Shown here piece by piece: positions 12,467-25,500 of a stretch of DNA of 64,000 bases. The notes under the pieces were generated by a model. It did no database searches. It was not told the DNA's origin and worked only from the letters and a program-made list of their open reading frames with translations. The stretch spans positions 17,647,263 through 17,711,262 of the forward strand of contig CM026391.1 of the NCBI GenBank assembly GCA_014843695.1, written 5' to 3'. Numbering within the stretch: the stretch's first letter is position 1; the number at the start of each line of letters is the position of its first letter. The DNA comes from Archivesica marissinica (lineage: Eukaryota; Mollusca; Bivalvia; Venerida; Vesicomyidae). The position numbers and the translations under genes are program-made.

Positions 12467-13085
12467 TTCACAAATTGGAAATAAGTGGCCGACAATCGTG
12501 ACTGGATGGGAATGTGTATATTTTACTGGAGTCATTTGACAGTATTATACGATAGTCGCACTTTTCCTTTTGATCAAAACCAATTAGTTTTTGTAGTGTC
12601 AATTCAGTATTAAATATAGGAGCACTGCTGTGCCATTTCCATCTTCTAAAAAATAACGTAGCTTCTAAAAATAGCATAGTTTATCAGACGTCGCGGATAG
12701 ACGTTATTATGCGCGGATGTCGCTAAGCGCAGACGTCATGTCCATAATATGTCAAATCCAGCGCACATATAAATTCTCAGTAAAATAGAAGGGAAATCGC
12801 TATTGTTTGCTCGAAATAACGACCTTCGATGATAACATATTTATTTTTCATTCATTTAATTAGTTAGGTTTGAAAGAAAAATGTAAATTCCGATTCATGT
12901 CCATTGCGTCTTTTGCGCGTTTTTTCATTTAGACGTAGCGTATTCATGCTACATGTACAGCAAAATAATGTTGGAAGTATATTGCACAGCAGCACAGCGC
13001 TCGAACCATTCTATAAAGATGGCTGTATGGTAGCGGTACATGAACACGTATACAGATACCTTCACCCTCGTGTATATTCCAAATC
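12467..13085. other. gene-free sequence
   Basis: No supported gene. There are GACGTC- and GCGCGGATGTCGC-like CpG-containing stretches near 12685-12740, but no attached coding exon was found. Confidence 0.4.
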
Positions 13086-13612
13086 GCTGTTCATTGTTGC
13101 TACATCTGTGTACTGGGGAGGTCCTGCACGCTGTTCATTGTTGCTACATCTGTGTACTGGGGAGGTCATGCACGCTGTTCATTGTTGCTACATCTGTGTA
13201 CTGGGGAGGTCATGCACGCTGTTCATTGTTGCTACATCTGTGTACTGGGGAGGTCCTGCACGCTGTTCATTGTTGCTACATCTGTGTACTGGGGAGGTCC
13301 TGCACGCTGTACATTGTTGCTACATCTGTGTACTGGGGAGGTCCTGCACGCTGTTCATTGTTGCTACATCTGTGTACTGGGGAGGTCATGCACGCTGTTC
13401 ATTGTTGCTATATCTGTGTACTGGGGAGGTCATGCACGCTGTTCATTGTTGCTACATCTGTGTACGCTGTTCATTGTTGCTACATCTGTGTACTGGGGAG
13501 GTCATGCACGCTGTTCATTGTTGCTACATCTGTGCACTGGGGTGGTCCTGCACGCTGTACATTGTTGCTACATCTGTGTACGCTGTTCATTGTTGCTACA
13601 TCTGTGTACAGA
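13086..13612. repeat. minisatellite, 44 bp unit, about 12 copies
   Basis: The unit holds TGTTGCTACATCTGTGTACT and GGGGAGGTCCTGCACGCTG. Two shortened copies lack the GGGGAGG part. Three overlapping plus-strand frames stay open through it, a product of the sequence composition. Confidence 0.95.
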
Positions 13613-13725
13613 CATTTGTGGCCCATAGTAAGTTAGAAAGCATTTGACTTTGTGTTCTATGGTGATAAAATACCATGGAGAATATTTGTTCACACTGAAC
13701 AAACATTGAAAGCAATATTATCAGG

Positions 13726-14003
13726 AAAGACTAGCACCTTGCGTGATATCGCTAGAAAGACTAGCACCTTGTGTGATATCGCTAGAAAGACTAGAACCGT
13801 GTGTGATATCGCTAGAAAGACTAGCACCTTGTGTGATATCGCTAGAAAGACTAGTACCTTGTGTGATATTGCTAGAAAGACTAGTACCTTGTGTGATATC
13901 GATAGAAAGACTAGTACCTTGTGTGATATCGCTAGAAAGACTAGCACCGTTTGTGATATTGCTAGAAAGACTAGTACCTTGTGTGATATCGATAGAAAGA
14001 GCT
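13726..14003. repeat. minisatellite, 30 bp unit, about 9 copies
   Basis: The unit CTAGAAAGACTAGCACCTTG plus TGTGATATCG repeats every 30 bp, so frames remain open on both strands. It contains CTAG-centred short palindromes. Confidence 0.95.
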
Positions 14004-14974
14004 TTCTATGTTGAGTAAACTAAATTCGATCATTCATGAAAACGAACAAATGATCTCTTTTTTGGGGCCTGGAAAGTCGGTAGCAATTAATGTGTTAAAA
14101 ATGAGACGAGTATAATTACCCGACGTGTAACAGGATATGTCTCCATGTCAGTTCAAGGTCACAACTTAGAAGATGCACAGAATGCACCCCCCCCCCCCCT
14201 CCTTTCATAACACTCAAAATATAGCACAGCCCCATCTGTCCAGGCCTATGTATTTTTAAAACCATTCTCCAATACCAAGCTTGCTCTCGAAAGTTTTACG
14301 ATTGGTCGAATGCAAATCCTAGGATAGTGTATCCGCCTCTTATAGAGGTAGTGTGTTTGAGCACCACGGTGGTGGTATCCTTGTGCAAGACATCTCTACA
14401 GTGCCTCCTCTCCTTCATGGCGATGTTTAGGTGCTGGATTTTAGTTTCAACTGCAATAGAAAAGGAATAATAATGCAGCATTATTTTGTAATAAAAATCT
14501 TGGAAGCCGCTGTTGTGTAAAATGTTCACGATTTGACAGTATATTTGTGTATTAGAGTAGCCAGTGTCGGTTTATAGCTTCAATACTATATTTTAAATTC
14601 TGCCAAAAACTGCTTTTATTTATATGTAAAAACACCATCTGTTTTGAATATATTTACTTCTCGAAGCCAAAAAACAAACACGCCTGTAATACCGGTAATT
14701 TCCTTGGATATTCGTGACATGTGATACTACATTGTACTTATTTTTTTGTCTTGCCACGGGGAGAAATAAATGTTTACCAATATAATGTTGTTACTTTTCA
14801 TTATATATTACGATCGCCATGTTAAGCCCCTTGCAGTCTGCTGATTGGTTAAAGTAAATACAGGTTTAACACAACTTTTGTACCATTTATGGTAGTTTAC
14901 AGTCTTCAGGGCTAGCTCTGGTTTGAACATTTCTTAAGCCAATTTATCAATGTATGCAGCATGCGGAGTTGCCG
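14004..14974. other. gene-free sequence with a C homopolymer
   Basis: A run of about 13 C lies near 14187-14200. A GTTTGAGCACCACGG stretch near 14350 looks slightly B-box-like, but no full SINE could be traced. No gene seen. Confidence 0.4.
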
Positions 14975-16686
14975 CCATCTCCGCACCACATATCCCAGCG
15001 ATATAAGCCATCCCCGCACAGCATATCCCAGAGATATAAGCTATCTCATATCCCAGAGATATAAGCTATCTCTGCATCTCATATCCCAGAGATATAAGCC
15101 ATCTCTGCACTACATATCCCAGATATAAGCCATCTCTGCACTACATATCCCAGATATAAGCCATCTCTGCACTACATATCCCAGATATAAGCCATCTCTG
15201 CACTACATATCCCAGATATAAGCTATCTCTGCACTGTATATCCCAGATATAAGCCATCTCTGCACTACATATCCCAGAGATATAAGCCATCTCTGCACCA
15301 CATATCCCAGATATAAGCCATCACTGCACCACATATCCCAGATATAAGCCATCTCTGCACCACATATCCCAGATATAAGCCATCTCTGCACCACATATCC
15401 CAGATATAAGCCATCTCCTCACTACATATCGCAGATATAAGCCATCTCCGCACTACATATCGCAGATATAAGCTACCTCCGCACTACATATCCCAGATAT
15501 AAGCCATCTCTGCACCACATATCCCAGATATAAGCCATCTCCTCACTACATATCCCAGATATAAGCCATCTCCTCACTACATATCGCAGATAGAAGCCAT
15601 CTCTGCACCACATATCCCAGATATAAGCTATCTCTGCATTGTATATCCCAGATATAAGCTATCTCTGCATTGTATATCCCAGATATAAGCTATCTCTGCA
15701 CTGCATATCCCAGATATAAGCTACCTCCATATCCCAGATATAAGCTATCTCTGCATTGTATATCCCAGATATAAGCTATCTCTGCACTGCATATCCCAGA
15801 TATAAGCTACCTCCATATCCCAAATATAAGCTATCTCTGCATTGTATATCCCAGATATAAGCTATCTCTGCACTGCATATCCCAGATATAAGCTATCTCT
15901 GCATTGCATATCCCAGATATAAGCTATCTCTGCATTGTATATCCCAGATATAAGCTATCTCTGCACTGCATATCCCAGATATAAGCTATCTCTGCATTGT
16001 ATATCCCAGATATAAGCTATCTCTGCACTGCATATCCCAGATATAAGCTATCTCTGCACTGCATATCCCAGATATAAGCTATCTCTGCATTGTATATCCC
16101 AGATATAAGCTATCTCTGCATTGTATATCCCAGATATAAGCTATCTCTGCATTGTATATCCCAGATATAAGCTATCTCTGCATTGTATATCCCAGATATA
16201 AGCTATCTCTGCACTGCATATCCCAGATATAAGCTATCTCTGCATTGTATATCCCAGATATAAGCTATCTCTGCATTGTATATCCCAGATATAAGCTATC
16301 TCTGCATTGTATATCCCAGATATAAGCTATCTCTGCATTGTATATCCCAGATATAAGCTATCTCTGCATTGTATATCCCAGATATAAGCTATCTCTGCAT
16401 TGTATATCCCAGATATAAGCTACCTCCATATCCCAGATATAAGCTATCTCTGCATTGTATATCCCAGATATAAGCTATCTCTGCATTGTATATCCCAGAT
16501 ATAAGCTATCTCTGCATTGTATATCCCAGATATAAGCTATCTCTGCATTGTATATCCCAGATATAAGCTATCTCTGCATTGTATATCCCAGATATAAGCT
16601 ATCTCTGCATTGTATATCCCAGATATAAGCTACCTCCATATCCCAGATATAAGCTATCTCTCCATTGTATATCCCAGATATAACCT
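14975..16686. repeat. minisatellite, about 31 bp unit, over 50 copies
   Basis: A unit of about 31 bp containing CCCAGATATAAGC and TATCTCTGCATTGTATAT runs for 1.7 kb. The left part mostly has GCCATCTCTGCACTACAT variants and the right part GCTATCTCTGCATTGTAT, so the array has grown by local block duplication. Shortened copies (GCTACCTCCATATCCC) recur at intervals and mark a higher-order unit. Confidence 0.96.
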
Positions 16687-16989
16687 CTCTGCGTGTCTCC
16701 GAAAATGTACACAAAAGTTTTCTCACCTTTCTTTGATTTGATTGACATCTCTTTCCACCAGTACACGCGAGTAATTTACACATCGTGAAATTAGCAATTA
16801 CTACTCTATCGATAATGACTCTATCACTGCCATATTTTAAATTGGTATTAAAAGTAATTATGTACAGAACAAACATTATACATTTATTGAGTTAAAGATG
16901 TGCTCCATATACAAGTTGTTGCTGAAATCCGACTTTAATAAACACAGTAGCCGACAATCCGGCAAAGCAGACGACGATCTGCGACTGCT

Positions 16990-17230
16990 TTAACCCATTC
17001 AACACCAAGTAACTGACATGGACAGGTCCATGATATTCTTAGACCAATAAATATATAAGAAAATTACATTTGGACCAGTTCATTTATCAAAATGGGTAAT
17101 TGTGTCTAAAAATAGTAATATTACTGGCAAAAAGTGCAGATCCTGATGAGACGGCTCGTCACGAGCCGGCTCATCTGGATCTACACTTTTTGTAAGCCTA
17201 TTTAGAGGTATGTGGTGTTGAAAGGGTTAA
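16990..17230 (+). mobile_element. TTAA MITE family 1, well-preserved copy
   Basis: TTAACCCATTCAACACCA at the left and TGGTGTTGAAAGGGTTAA at the right. The central palindrome GACGGCTCGTCACGAGCCGG is intact. Confidence 0.87.
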
Positions 17231-17715
17231 TAAGTTAAATCATTGTCATTATTATCATTACCAACTGATTGACACATTCTATTTTTAGAATGCACATTAT
17301 ACGTAGATTTGTAGATTTAAACAAGTCGTCATTGAATTGCATGACGTATTTACCAAAGTATCGATATTCTTAGAGAACATGATTATGAAGCGCCGTCGTA
17401 TAAACACAGATTCGTATGAAATCACGAGAAAAGGAAAAAGGATATATTGGATGTATTTCATAAACCAGTATACAACAGTAAGCTCCTAATACACGTAACT
17501 TCTAACTATCATGGGTCACTCCAGACCGACTATCCTCGACTCAAACCACCAATGACTCGAACCATTATTCACGGACCCGTCGAGATCGAGGCAACGAAGT
17601 TAGACTGTATTTAGTTGTGGCTCTACCACCACACTGTATACTAGACTTCATCATGGCAATCATTCTCACAATGTGAAAATTTCATTCAACACAAGTATAA
17701 ACTTTATTTATTTTG

Positions 17716-17937
17716 TAATGATTGCGAAACAAACTCTTAACAACTCGTAATCTCTTTCGTTGGCATGGGTGAAAGCTCATATGTGATCATTCGTGTGGGA
17801 GGAAACCAGAGTACCCGGAGAAAACCAACCTGTCTGATCTGGCGACCACCGTACAATTTCACATACTTCCCGGCCCGAAGATTGAACGCGTGTTGCATCG
17901 GAGAAGCGAACGTGCTTACCACTGAGCTAATCGGACA
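17716..17937 (-). mobile_element. SINE family C
   Basis: Minus strand: TTGTCCGATTAGCTCAGTGG head, CTTCTCCGATGCAACACGCG anticodon region, B box GTTCAATC, body GGTCGCCAGATCAGACAGG and CTCCCACACGAATGATCAC, tail GTTAAGAGTTTGTTTCGCAAT. Copies are at 25528, 39480 and 52016. Confidence 0.8.
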
Positions 17938-18044
17938 ACTTCTCCCAGATTATCAAGATGGTATCTGGTATTCGGTCAGATGTGAGAATGTCTACAGATG
18001 ATTTCAATACAGAAACACAGGATAGAAAGGTCAATCTTTCACGC

Positions 18045-18545
18045 CTAGTACACAGTTATTGAAATAAAACCATAACGTAGAACGGTTCAACCTTTCAAAC
18101 ACACAGCCTAGTACGCAGTTATAGAAAATATACCAAAACGTAGAACGGTTCAAACATTCATCCCTACAGCTTAGTACGCAGTTATAAGTAGGGATGGCAA
18201 CGAATATTCGCTCGAATATCTGAATACTGTTCCAGTATTCGAATATTCGGAAATAAATATTATATTGTCCTCAAAAATGCCACCCGCTAGTCACACGTTT
18301 GGAAATGCTGGAATCACTCTGAGAATAAGAAAACTGCTAGGTATAATCTATGCAAATTGGATTTAAGATATTCGGGTACAATATCAATTTGAATAATCAT
18401 TTGAAGAAGATGCCATTTACGCGTAAAACAGAAATTAGGTTAGTTTGGCAATTATTATAAATTTGAGTGATTTTGAGTTTTTGATAGAATTCTATCGAAT
18501 ATTCGGTCGGGAAGGTATTCGAATATTCGATAGAATTCTATCAAA
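18045..18545. repeat. short tandem copies followed by a hAT-like palindromic fragment
   Basis: About three copies of a unit of about 65 bp (AACGTAGAACGGTTCAA, CCTAGTACGCAGTTAT) end at 18190. From 18190 the sequence GGGATGGCAACGAATATTCG begins a segment rich in GAATATTCG. It ends with a perfect 23 bp inverted pair: arms 18483-18505 and 18520-18542 with a 14 bp loop. The start resembles non-autonomous hAT elements; the right end and target duplication are not clear. Confidence 0.5.
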
Positions 18546-19327
18546 GTGACATTACATCGCAAAAAGCCAAACAAAATAGCGACGATAAAACACGTAAAAC
18601 GTAACACACACACACAAACAAAATGCCTTTTTACGCCTAAATAGTATTGCCACTACAAATTCTTCCAAATTAATTCCAACACTAAATTTCAATCCATAAA
18701 CATTGTTTTTGTGGTCCAATAAACCCTCAAAAGTGAAAGTAGGATTTCTGAATTGACGTTTGTTTTATTATTGGAATGTATAGTGTGTGTGCTACAGACG
18801 TAGAGATAATTTAAAATGAGATCAGACTCAAAATAAATATGCACAGAGAAATGTGAGATATAACGGTAAATCTGTACCACAAATGTTGTTTTTCAGGATA
18901 TATACGTTGTATTACGATTGGATATTGAACCTATTTACATTATTTTGTTATGTCAACATATGACGTTTGTTTATTAGTTAAAATACTGTTGCAAATATTT
19001 GGACACAAATAATACCATAATATAGCAAATTTCTTTCTGTAGAACTATGTTTTTTCACAAAAGTAATGTCACTAAGACCATCTGTATGGAGATGTACTTA
19101 ACACACATCTGTATTTTGGAACCCGTCAATTTAGTTTCCAAGTCACCATTTTTACGATAATTTATATTTTAATAAATGCGTAGAGGTTGTTGTTTTTTGT
19201 AGAAATAGTCTTTTTTGTCAGTATTTTCACAAACAATGCAATTTGTAAAAAGTAGTTGTTGCTAAACAATATGTATATAATTATGAACAGCTTGCCTCCG
19301 CTACAGCCATTTAATGGTTCATATAGA
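18546..19327. other. sequence downstream of the GH3 gene
   Basis: AT-rich sequence beyond the GH3 stop codon. It should contain the GH3 3' UTR, but I could not place a cleavage site with confidence. Confidence 0.4.
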
Positions 19328-19558
19328 TTAAGCGAGACACACATCGATCCTATCCAGTAGAAACTTGACCCCTTCCGCTTTCTTCAGCACTCTCGGAACT
19401 TTGTATTGGTTCGGTGAGCCGGTTGTCGTCTCTATCATAAACGCTCGGAGATCTGCAAACGTGCCCGGCTTGACGATGTACACCTTCATTGGTCCAATGC
19501 TTCCGCTACGACGGTATGATGCATAGACATACATCAAGGCCTTCAACTCCGCATCAAC
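19328..19558 (-). CDS. GH3 gene last exon
   Basis: Starts VDAELKALMYVYASYRRSGS and contains KVYIVKPGTFADLRAFMIE, the PGTF segment common near the end of GH3 proteins. It closes with DVCLA and TAA. Confidence 0.9.
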   Translation of the reverse strand, partial: VDAELKALMYVYASYRRSGSIGPMKVYIVKPGTFADLRAFMIETTTGSPNQYKVPRVLKKAEGVKFLLDRIDVCLA

Positions 19559-22500
19559 CTACCCAAAATAAAATGGCTTTATTTTGTTTTTGGATTTGAG
19601 TCAGACATGCAACAAAGACGATTTTTGGTTAATTCAGATTTTGGAGGTTAGTGTAACGATACAGACAGAGATCCATATACACTCTATAATGCATAAATAT
19701 GTGTGACAAGAGTAATTTTGAGAACACGGGTCTACTGAACTTACTTGTAATTTTGGGAACATGGGTCTACTGAACTTAACTTGTAATTTTGGGAACACGG
19801 GTCTACTGAACTTATTTGTAATTTTGGGAACATGGGTCTACTGAACTTACTTGTAATTTTGGGAACACGGGTCTACTGAACTTACTTGTAATTTTGAGAA
19901 CACGGGTCTACTGAACTTACTTGTAATTTTAGGAACACGGGTCTACTGAACATACTTGTAATTTTGAGAACACGGGTCTACTGAACTTGCTTGTAATTTT
20001 GGGAACACGGGTCTACTGAACTTACTTGTAATTTTGGGAACACGGGTCTACTGAACTTGCTTGTAATTTTGGGAACACAGGTCTACTGAACTTACTTGTA
20101 ATTTTGGGAACACAGGTCTACTGAACTTACTTGTAATTTTGGGAACACAGGTCTACAGGTCTTTGAACTTAGTTGTAGTTTGGATGACACTGGTCTATGA
20201 ACTTACTTGTAGTTTGGATGACACTGGTCTATGAATTTACTTGTAGTTTGGATGACACTGGTCTATGAACTTACTTGTAGTTTGGATGACACTGGTCTAT
20301 GAACTTACTCCTAGTTTGGATGACACTGGTCTATGAACGTACTTGTAGTTTGGATGACACTGGTCTATGAACTTACTTGTAGTTTGGATGACACTGGTCT
20401 ATGAACTTACTTGTAGTTTGGATGACACTGGTCTATGAACTTACTCCTAGTTTGGATGACACTGGTCTATGAACTTACTCCTAGTTTGGATGACACTGGT
20501 CTATGAACTTACTTGTAGTTTGGATGACACTGGTCTATGAACTTACTCCTAGTTTGGATGACACTGGTCTATGAACTTACTTGTAGTTTGGATGACACTG
20601 GTCTATGAACTTACTCCTAGTTTGGATGACACTGGTCTATGAACGTACTTGTAGTTTGGATGACACTGGTCTATGAACTTACTTGTAGTTTGGATGACAC
20701 TGGTCTATGAACTTAGTTGTAGTTTGGATGACACTGGTCTATGAACTTACTCCTAGTTTGGATGACACTGGTCTATGAACTTACTTGTAGTTTGGATGAC
20801 ACTGGTCTATGAACTTACTTGTAGTTTGGATGACACTGGTCTATGAACGTACTTGTAGTTTGGATGACACTGGTCTATGAACGTACTTGTAGTTTGGATG
20901 ACACTGGTCTATAAACTTACTCCTAGTTTGGATGAGACTGGTCTTTGAACTTAGTTGTAGTTTGGATGACACTGGTCTATGAACTTACTCCTAGTTTGGA
21001 TGACACTGGTCTATGAACTTACTTGTAGTTTGGATGACACTGGTCTATGAACTTACTCCTAGTTTGGATGACACTGGTCTATGAACTTACTCCTAGTTTG
21101 GATGACACTGGTCTATGAACTTACTTGTAGTTTGGATGACACTGGTCTATGAACTTACTTGTAGTTTGGATGACACTGGTCTATAAACTTACTACATTGA
21201 TATAATCTCAATAAGCTTTACGCTTTCGATTAAATCCATTTTCATTCTGTATACAATAGATATGTACAGTACATTATGAATGAATAAATATGTGTAAACC
21301 AAACTTACTTGTAGTTTCGAGGACACAGTTTCTCCCTTCTCCAGTTCTATAAACACATGGTAACATGGGTTTGCAGGTGGTTTACCTGCAAGCAATGTTC
21401 ATCCTACATTAAATTCTAATTCAGTGTTCATTTTAGGTCATAATTTTTGGGAGAAGTGAGAAAGCGCGCGATCACGTCCTTAAATGGTGTTATTTAATAA
21501 ATGTCAACGAAATATGGTTAAAATGCACAGTATGACCATTAAATACAACATTATAATAGAAGGAGTGCTTTATAATTTATAATGGGACAGCGTGTCTTAC
21601 TGCCCAAAATTGTGTATGAAAATTGTAAAAAAAAAGAGAGAAAGAGACGTGGGGCCCCCACAGGATGGGCGAAGTCAGGGTCCCTAGGGTGCGACTATCC
21701 ACATTTCGCCTAAAATGAGCCATGTAATTAATTCACAAGTTACGTGAACAGGAGCACATTCAGGGTCCATAACTCTACGTCAATAGATGTGTACGCTGAA
21801 GGTGGGTCTTTATAAAGTACATGTTCCTGGGACACATTGACAGTGTTAACTTCAACCAACCAGTATTTAGTTATAAAATGGCCCCCGGATGAATGGACAA
21901 CGTGAAATGCAACCAACCAGTATTTAGTTATAAAATGGCCCCCGGATGGATGGACAACGTGAAATGCAACCAACCAGTATTTAGTTATAAAATGGCCCCC
22001 GGATGGATGGACAACGTGAAATGCAACCAACCAGTATTTAGTTATAAAATGGCCCCCGGATGGATGGACAACGTGAAATGCAACCAACCAGTATTTAGTT
22101 ATAAAATGGCCCCCGGATGGATGGACAACGTGAAATGCAACCAACCAGTATTTAGTTATAAAATGGCCCCCGGATGGATGGACAACGTGAAATGCAACCA
22201 ACCAGTATTTAGTTATAAAATGGCCCCCGGATGGATGGACAACGTGAAATGCAACCAACCAGTATTTAGTTATAAAATGGCCCCCGGATGGATGGACAAC
22301 GTGAAATGCAACCAACCAGTATTTAGCTATAAAATGGCCCCCGGATGAATGGACAATGTGAAATGCAACCAACAAGTATTTAGTTATAAAATGGCCCCCG
22401 GATGGACGAACAATGTGAAATCCAACCAATCAGTAGGTATTTATTTATAACGTTCCTATACACTAACATACCCTCAGACACCTGGTCCACCATGACACTT

Positions 22501-25500
22501 TCTGTGCAACAGTAGTCCACCATGTTATTGCCGGATTTCTGGATAGCAGAACTCAACGCCTGGTAAAAATAGTTTTCTGAAGTCTTCTCTCCTCTAACGT
22601 TCAGGAACTGACCCTGTCTAAATAGCATACTCATTGATTGAATGTACTACATGTAAGTACAGTAAAGTATTTACATGTACCAGAAAGTATATGTAATACA
22701 TATATGTACAGTAAGTATTTACATGTACCAGAAAGTACATGTAATACATATATGTACAGTAAAGTATTTACATGTACCAGAAAGTATATGTAATACATAT
22801 AAGTACAGTAAAGTATTTACATGTACAAGAAAGTATATGTGACCCGCCATATCAAAATCAGTCGTAAGTCGGGATTATCGTAAGGCAGATAATTACATTA
22901 TAAGTCAACAAAATGGTATTTTAACATTTTTCAGATAATGGTATTTTATAATCATTTATCTTTATAATAAATGTGATAGAAGCACGTATTTGTGTAATTT
23001 AAGGCATTAAAAACACATTTTAATTAGCTTGGTGTTAATTGCCATTGTTATTAATCGCAGTGAAACAAAAGATCTAAGCCGGGTAGGCGGTGCTTTCCGA
23101 TGGCCTTCAATGATACTGTCCCACGGTTTGGCCCCATGTATTTGGTACCGAAATAAACTAGAGATGACGTATTTTCAGCTGATGCTATTTTTGAAGTAAA
23201 ATCTTATATGCTTCCAACTAATAAAACGGCTTTAAATCGATAGAATTTTTTCAAAAATCTCTTCGGTTGCGACGTAAACACCATGTGATCTGCAAGTGCG
23301 CACCTGTTCCTATGTTCACAGACAATTGAATAAGAAACAAAACGATTTTCGGTGTGATTTCATGACGATTATTCATTATATAGCTTAATATTCAGATTTA
23401 TTTCGATGCAAATCAGTCATATATAGGTAAATGGTAAACCTAGACAAGTGTAGAACCTTTATCTGCTGATTTGTTGTGTGAAATTTTAACACACCGTTAT
23501 CTGCACCTGTGTTCGGTGTAGCCCAGTATTTCGGACGTACATTTATTTAATATAAATTCTAAAATAATACTTCACCTGAATCCAAAAGTTCATTCATTTT
23601 TTAATAACTATGACTTAATTCAGCTTTTATGTTTCATAATATTACAAAATAATTGTTTACTTTTCACTGTGAACCAGCATTTGACCCCTTTTCTAATTCA
23701 CAGCTGCACAATATACAATGTTACTTTACTTCCCACAAAAAGCCAAAATTACCCCCTAATCCTTTCCTAAAACAACACAACTGATAAGGGGAATTGTGCA
23801 TGTTAATTGATCAATGAAACACTGCTACTTTGTAGGCCTACTATGATCCAATTAACAGGATTATATAACAGCAGGTGTCCACTTATGCCCTAAGCACTGT
23901 CAGATCAGACTAATCAAAGCAATATACAGGAGCCATAAAACTAGAATATCTACAAAGACATGGAGATTGCTACATGTACTCTGAAAAGTCAGAATAATCC
24001 TTTCAGGATATATTGGTTTAAGTAAATAAAATTTAAGTCAATAAAAAATATTTTTAAATTTATTTTTATTATTTATTTTTTATTTATTATTATTATTGTA
24101 TCTATACTAGAACAGCTGAACCACTATGTATACTACACAGTTCAGCAAGTGGCATTTTAAAGAATGGACATTTACCTTTAATTTGATACCAAACAGGACT
24201 AGTTGTGTCATGTGGAACATATTGGTTGCTATGGTGTTTTTATTTCACTGCGTCTCCAAATTTTGTTAAAATAAGTTAGAATTTCTGAAAATCTTTGACA
24301 GCCGTTTTCTCGGAATATTAATCGCATGAAGTCCATTATTCAAATGGTCATAACTTTGGACTGGAACAAGCTACATGAATGATACTGATATCACTAGAAA
24401 GCGTATACTTATACCTATATGATGGTATAGTTAACTCATTATTTATTTGTTCCGACTTAAGACTGATTTTGTCATGGTGGGTCACATATGTAATACATAT
24501 AAGTACAGTAAATTATTTACCAGAAAGTGTATGTAATACATATAAGTACAGTAAATTATTTACCAAAAAGTATATGTAATACATATAAGTACAGTAAAGT
24601 ATTATCAGAAAGTATATTCAGTACAAACAAGTACATTAAACTACATGTATGTACCAGAAAGTATATGTGATACAAACAATATTATTGTTATATTTCGGGT
24701 TTTACGCCTGCATCAGCACCATTTTGGGCTATATCGCCGGCGGGCAGTTTACCTAACAACACCTTTCCTGGGCAGGCTCCAGCGGTTAACCAGTACTTGG
24801 TGCACCAACCTCCGTAAGAAACTGCCGACTTATATAAATGAGACACAGCCTGAGCGGGGCTCGAACCCGTGACCATCAGTGATGATAGGTTACAGTGGTA
24901 TACAAGTCAGCGACCTTAACCACTCGACCACGGAGGCGGACGTGATACAAACAAGTACATTAAACTATTTACCAGTACTTTCTACACAAGCTACCAAGAT
25001 AATAATTATATTAAAGCTCTGATGTTTCGCTTTCTACCACTGAACTGTGACTGAGAGAGGCAGGCATCAGAGTACATCTAGACTGGGCCTTGAGTACTGG
25101 GACAGGTAGGGACCTGAACACTGGGACATCTAGGCTGGGCCTCAAGTACTGGGACAGGTAGGGAGGGACCTTGGGACAGAAACAGGTAGGAAGCCGGGGA
25201 CTGGGATAGGTAGGGACCTGGGGACATGAACAAGTAGGGACCCCACCCCAAGAAGTTGGACAGGTGGGGAACGGGGATTGGAACAGGTAGGGACCACAAG
25301 CCTGGGAAAGGTTGGACCTTTGTACTTGGCAGGTAGGGATTGACTGAAACAGCTTAGGAATGAATCTGTGTATATCACTCACCTATATTGAAACTCTATC
25401 ACGGGACAAGAGTTATGGTGGCCAACGACCTTGACAACGTCACCAAATCTGTACCGGTACAAACCACTGGCATTGGTGATTACTAACTCATAGATCTGAT

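Noticed and set aside
12904..13647. 247-codon cysteine-rich plus-strand frame
   Set aside because: It consists of the 44 bp array; three phases are open together, so the cysteines come from the DNA repeat.
21740..22429. 229-codon frame of 19-residue repeats as a coding gene inside GH3
   Set aside because: It is the 57 bp array read through; the opposite strand is equally open, and it lies in a GH3 intron.
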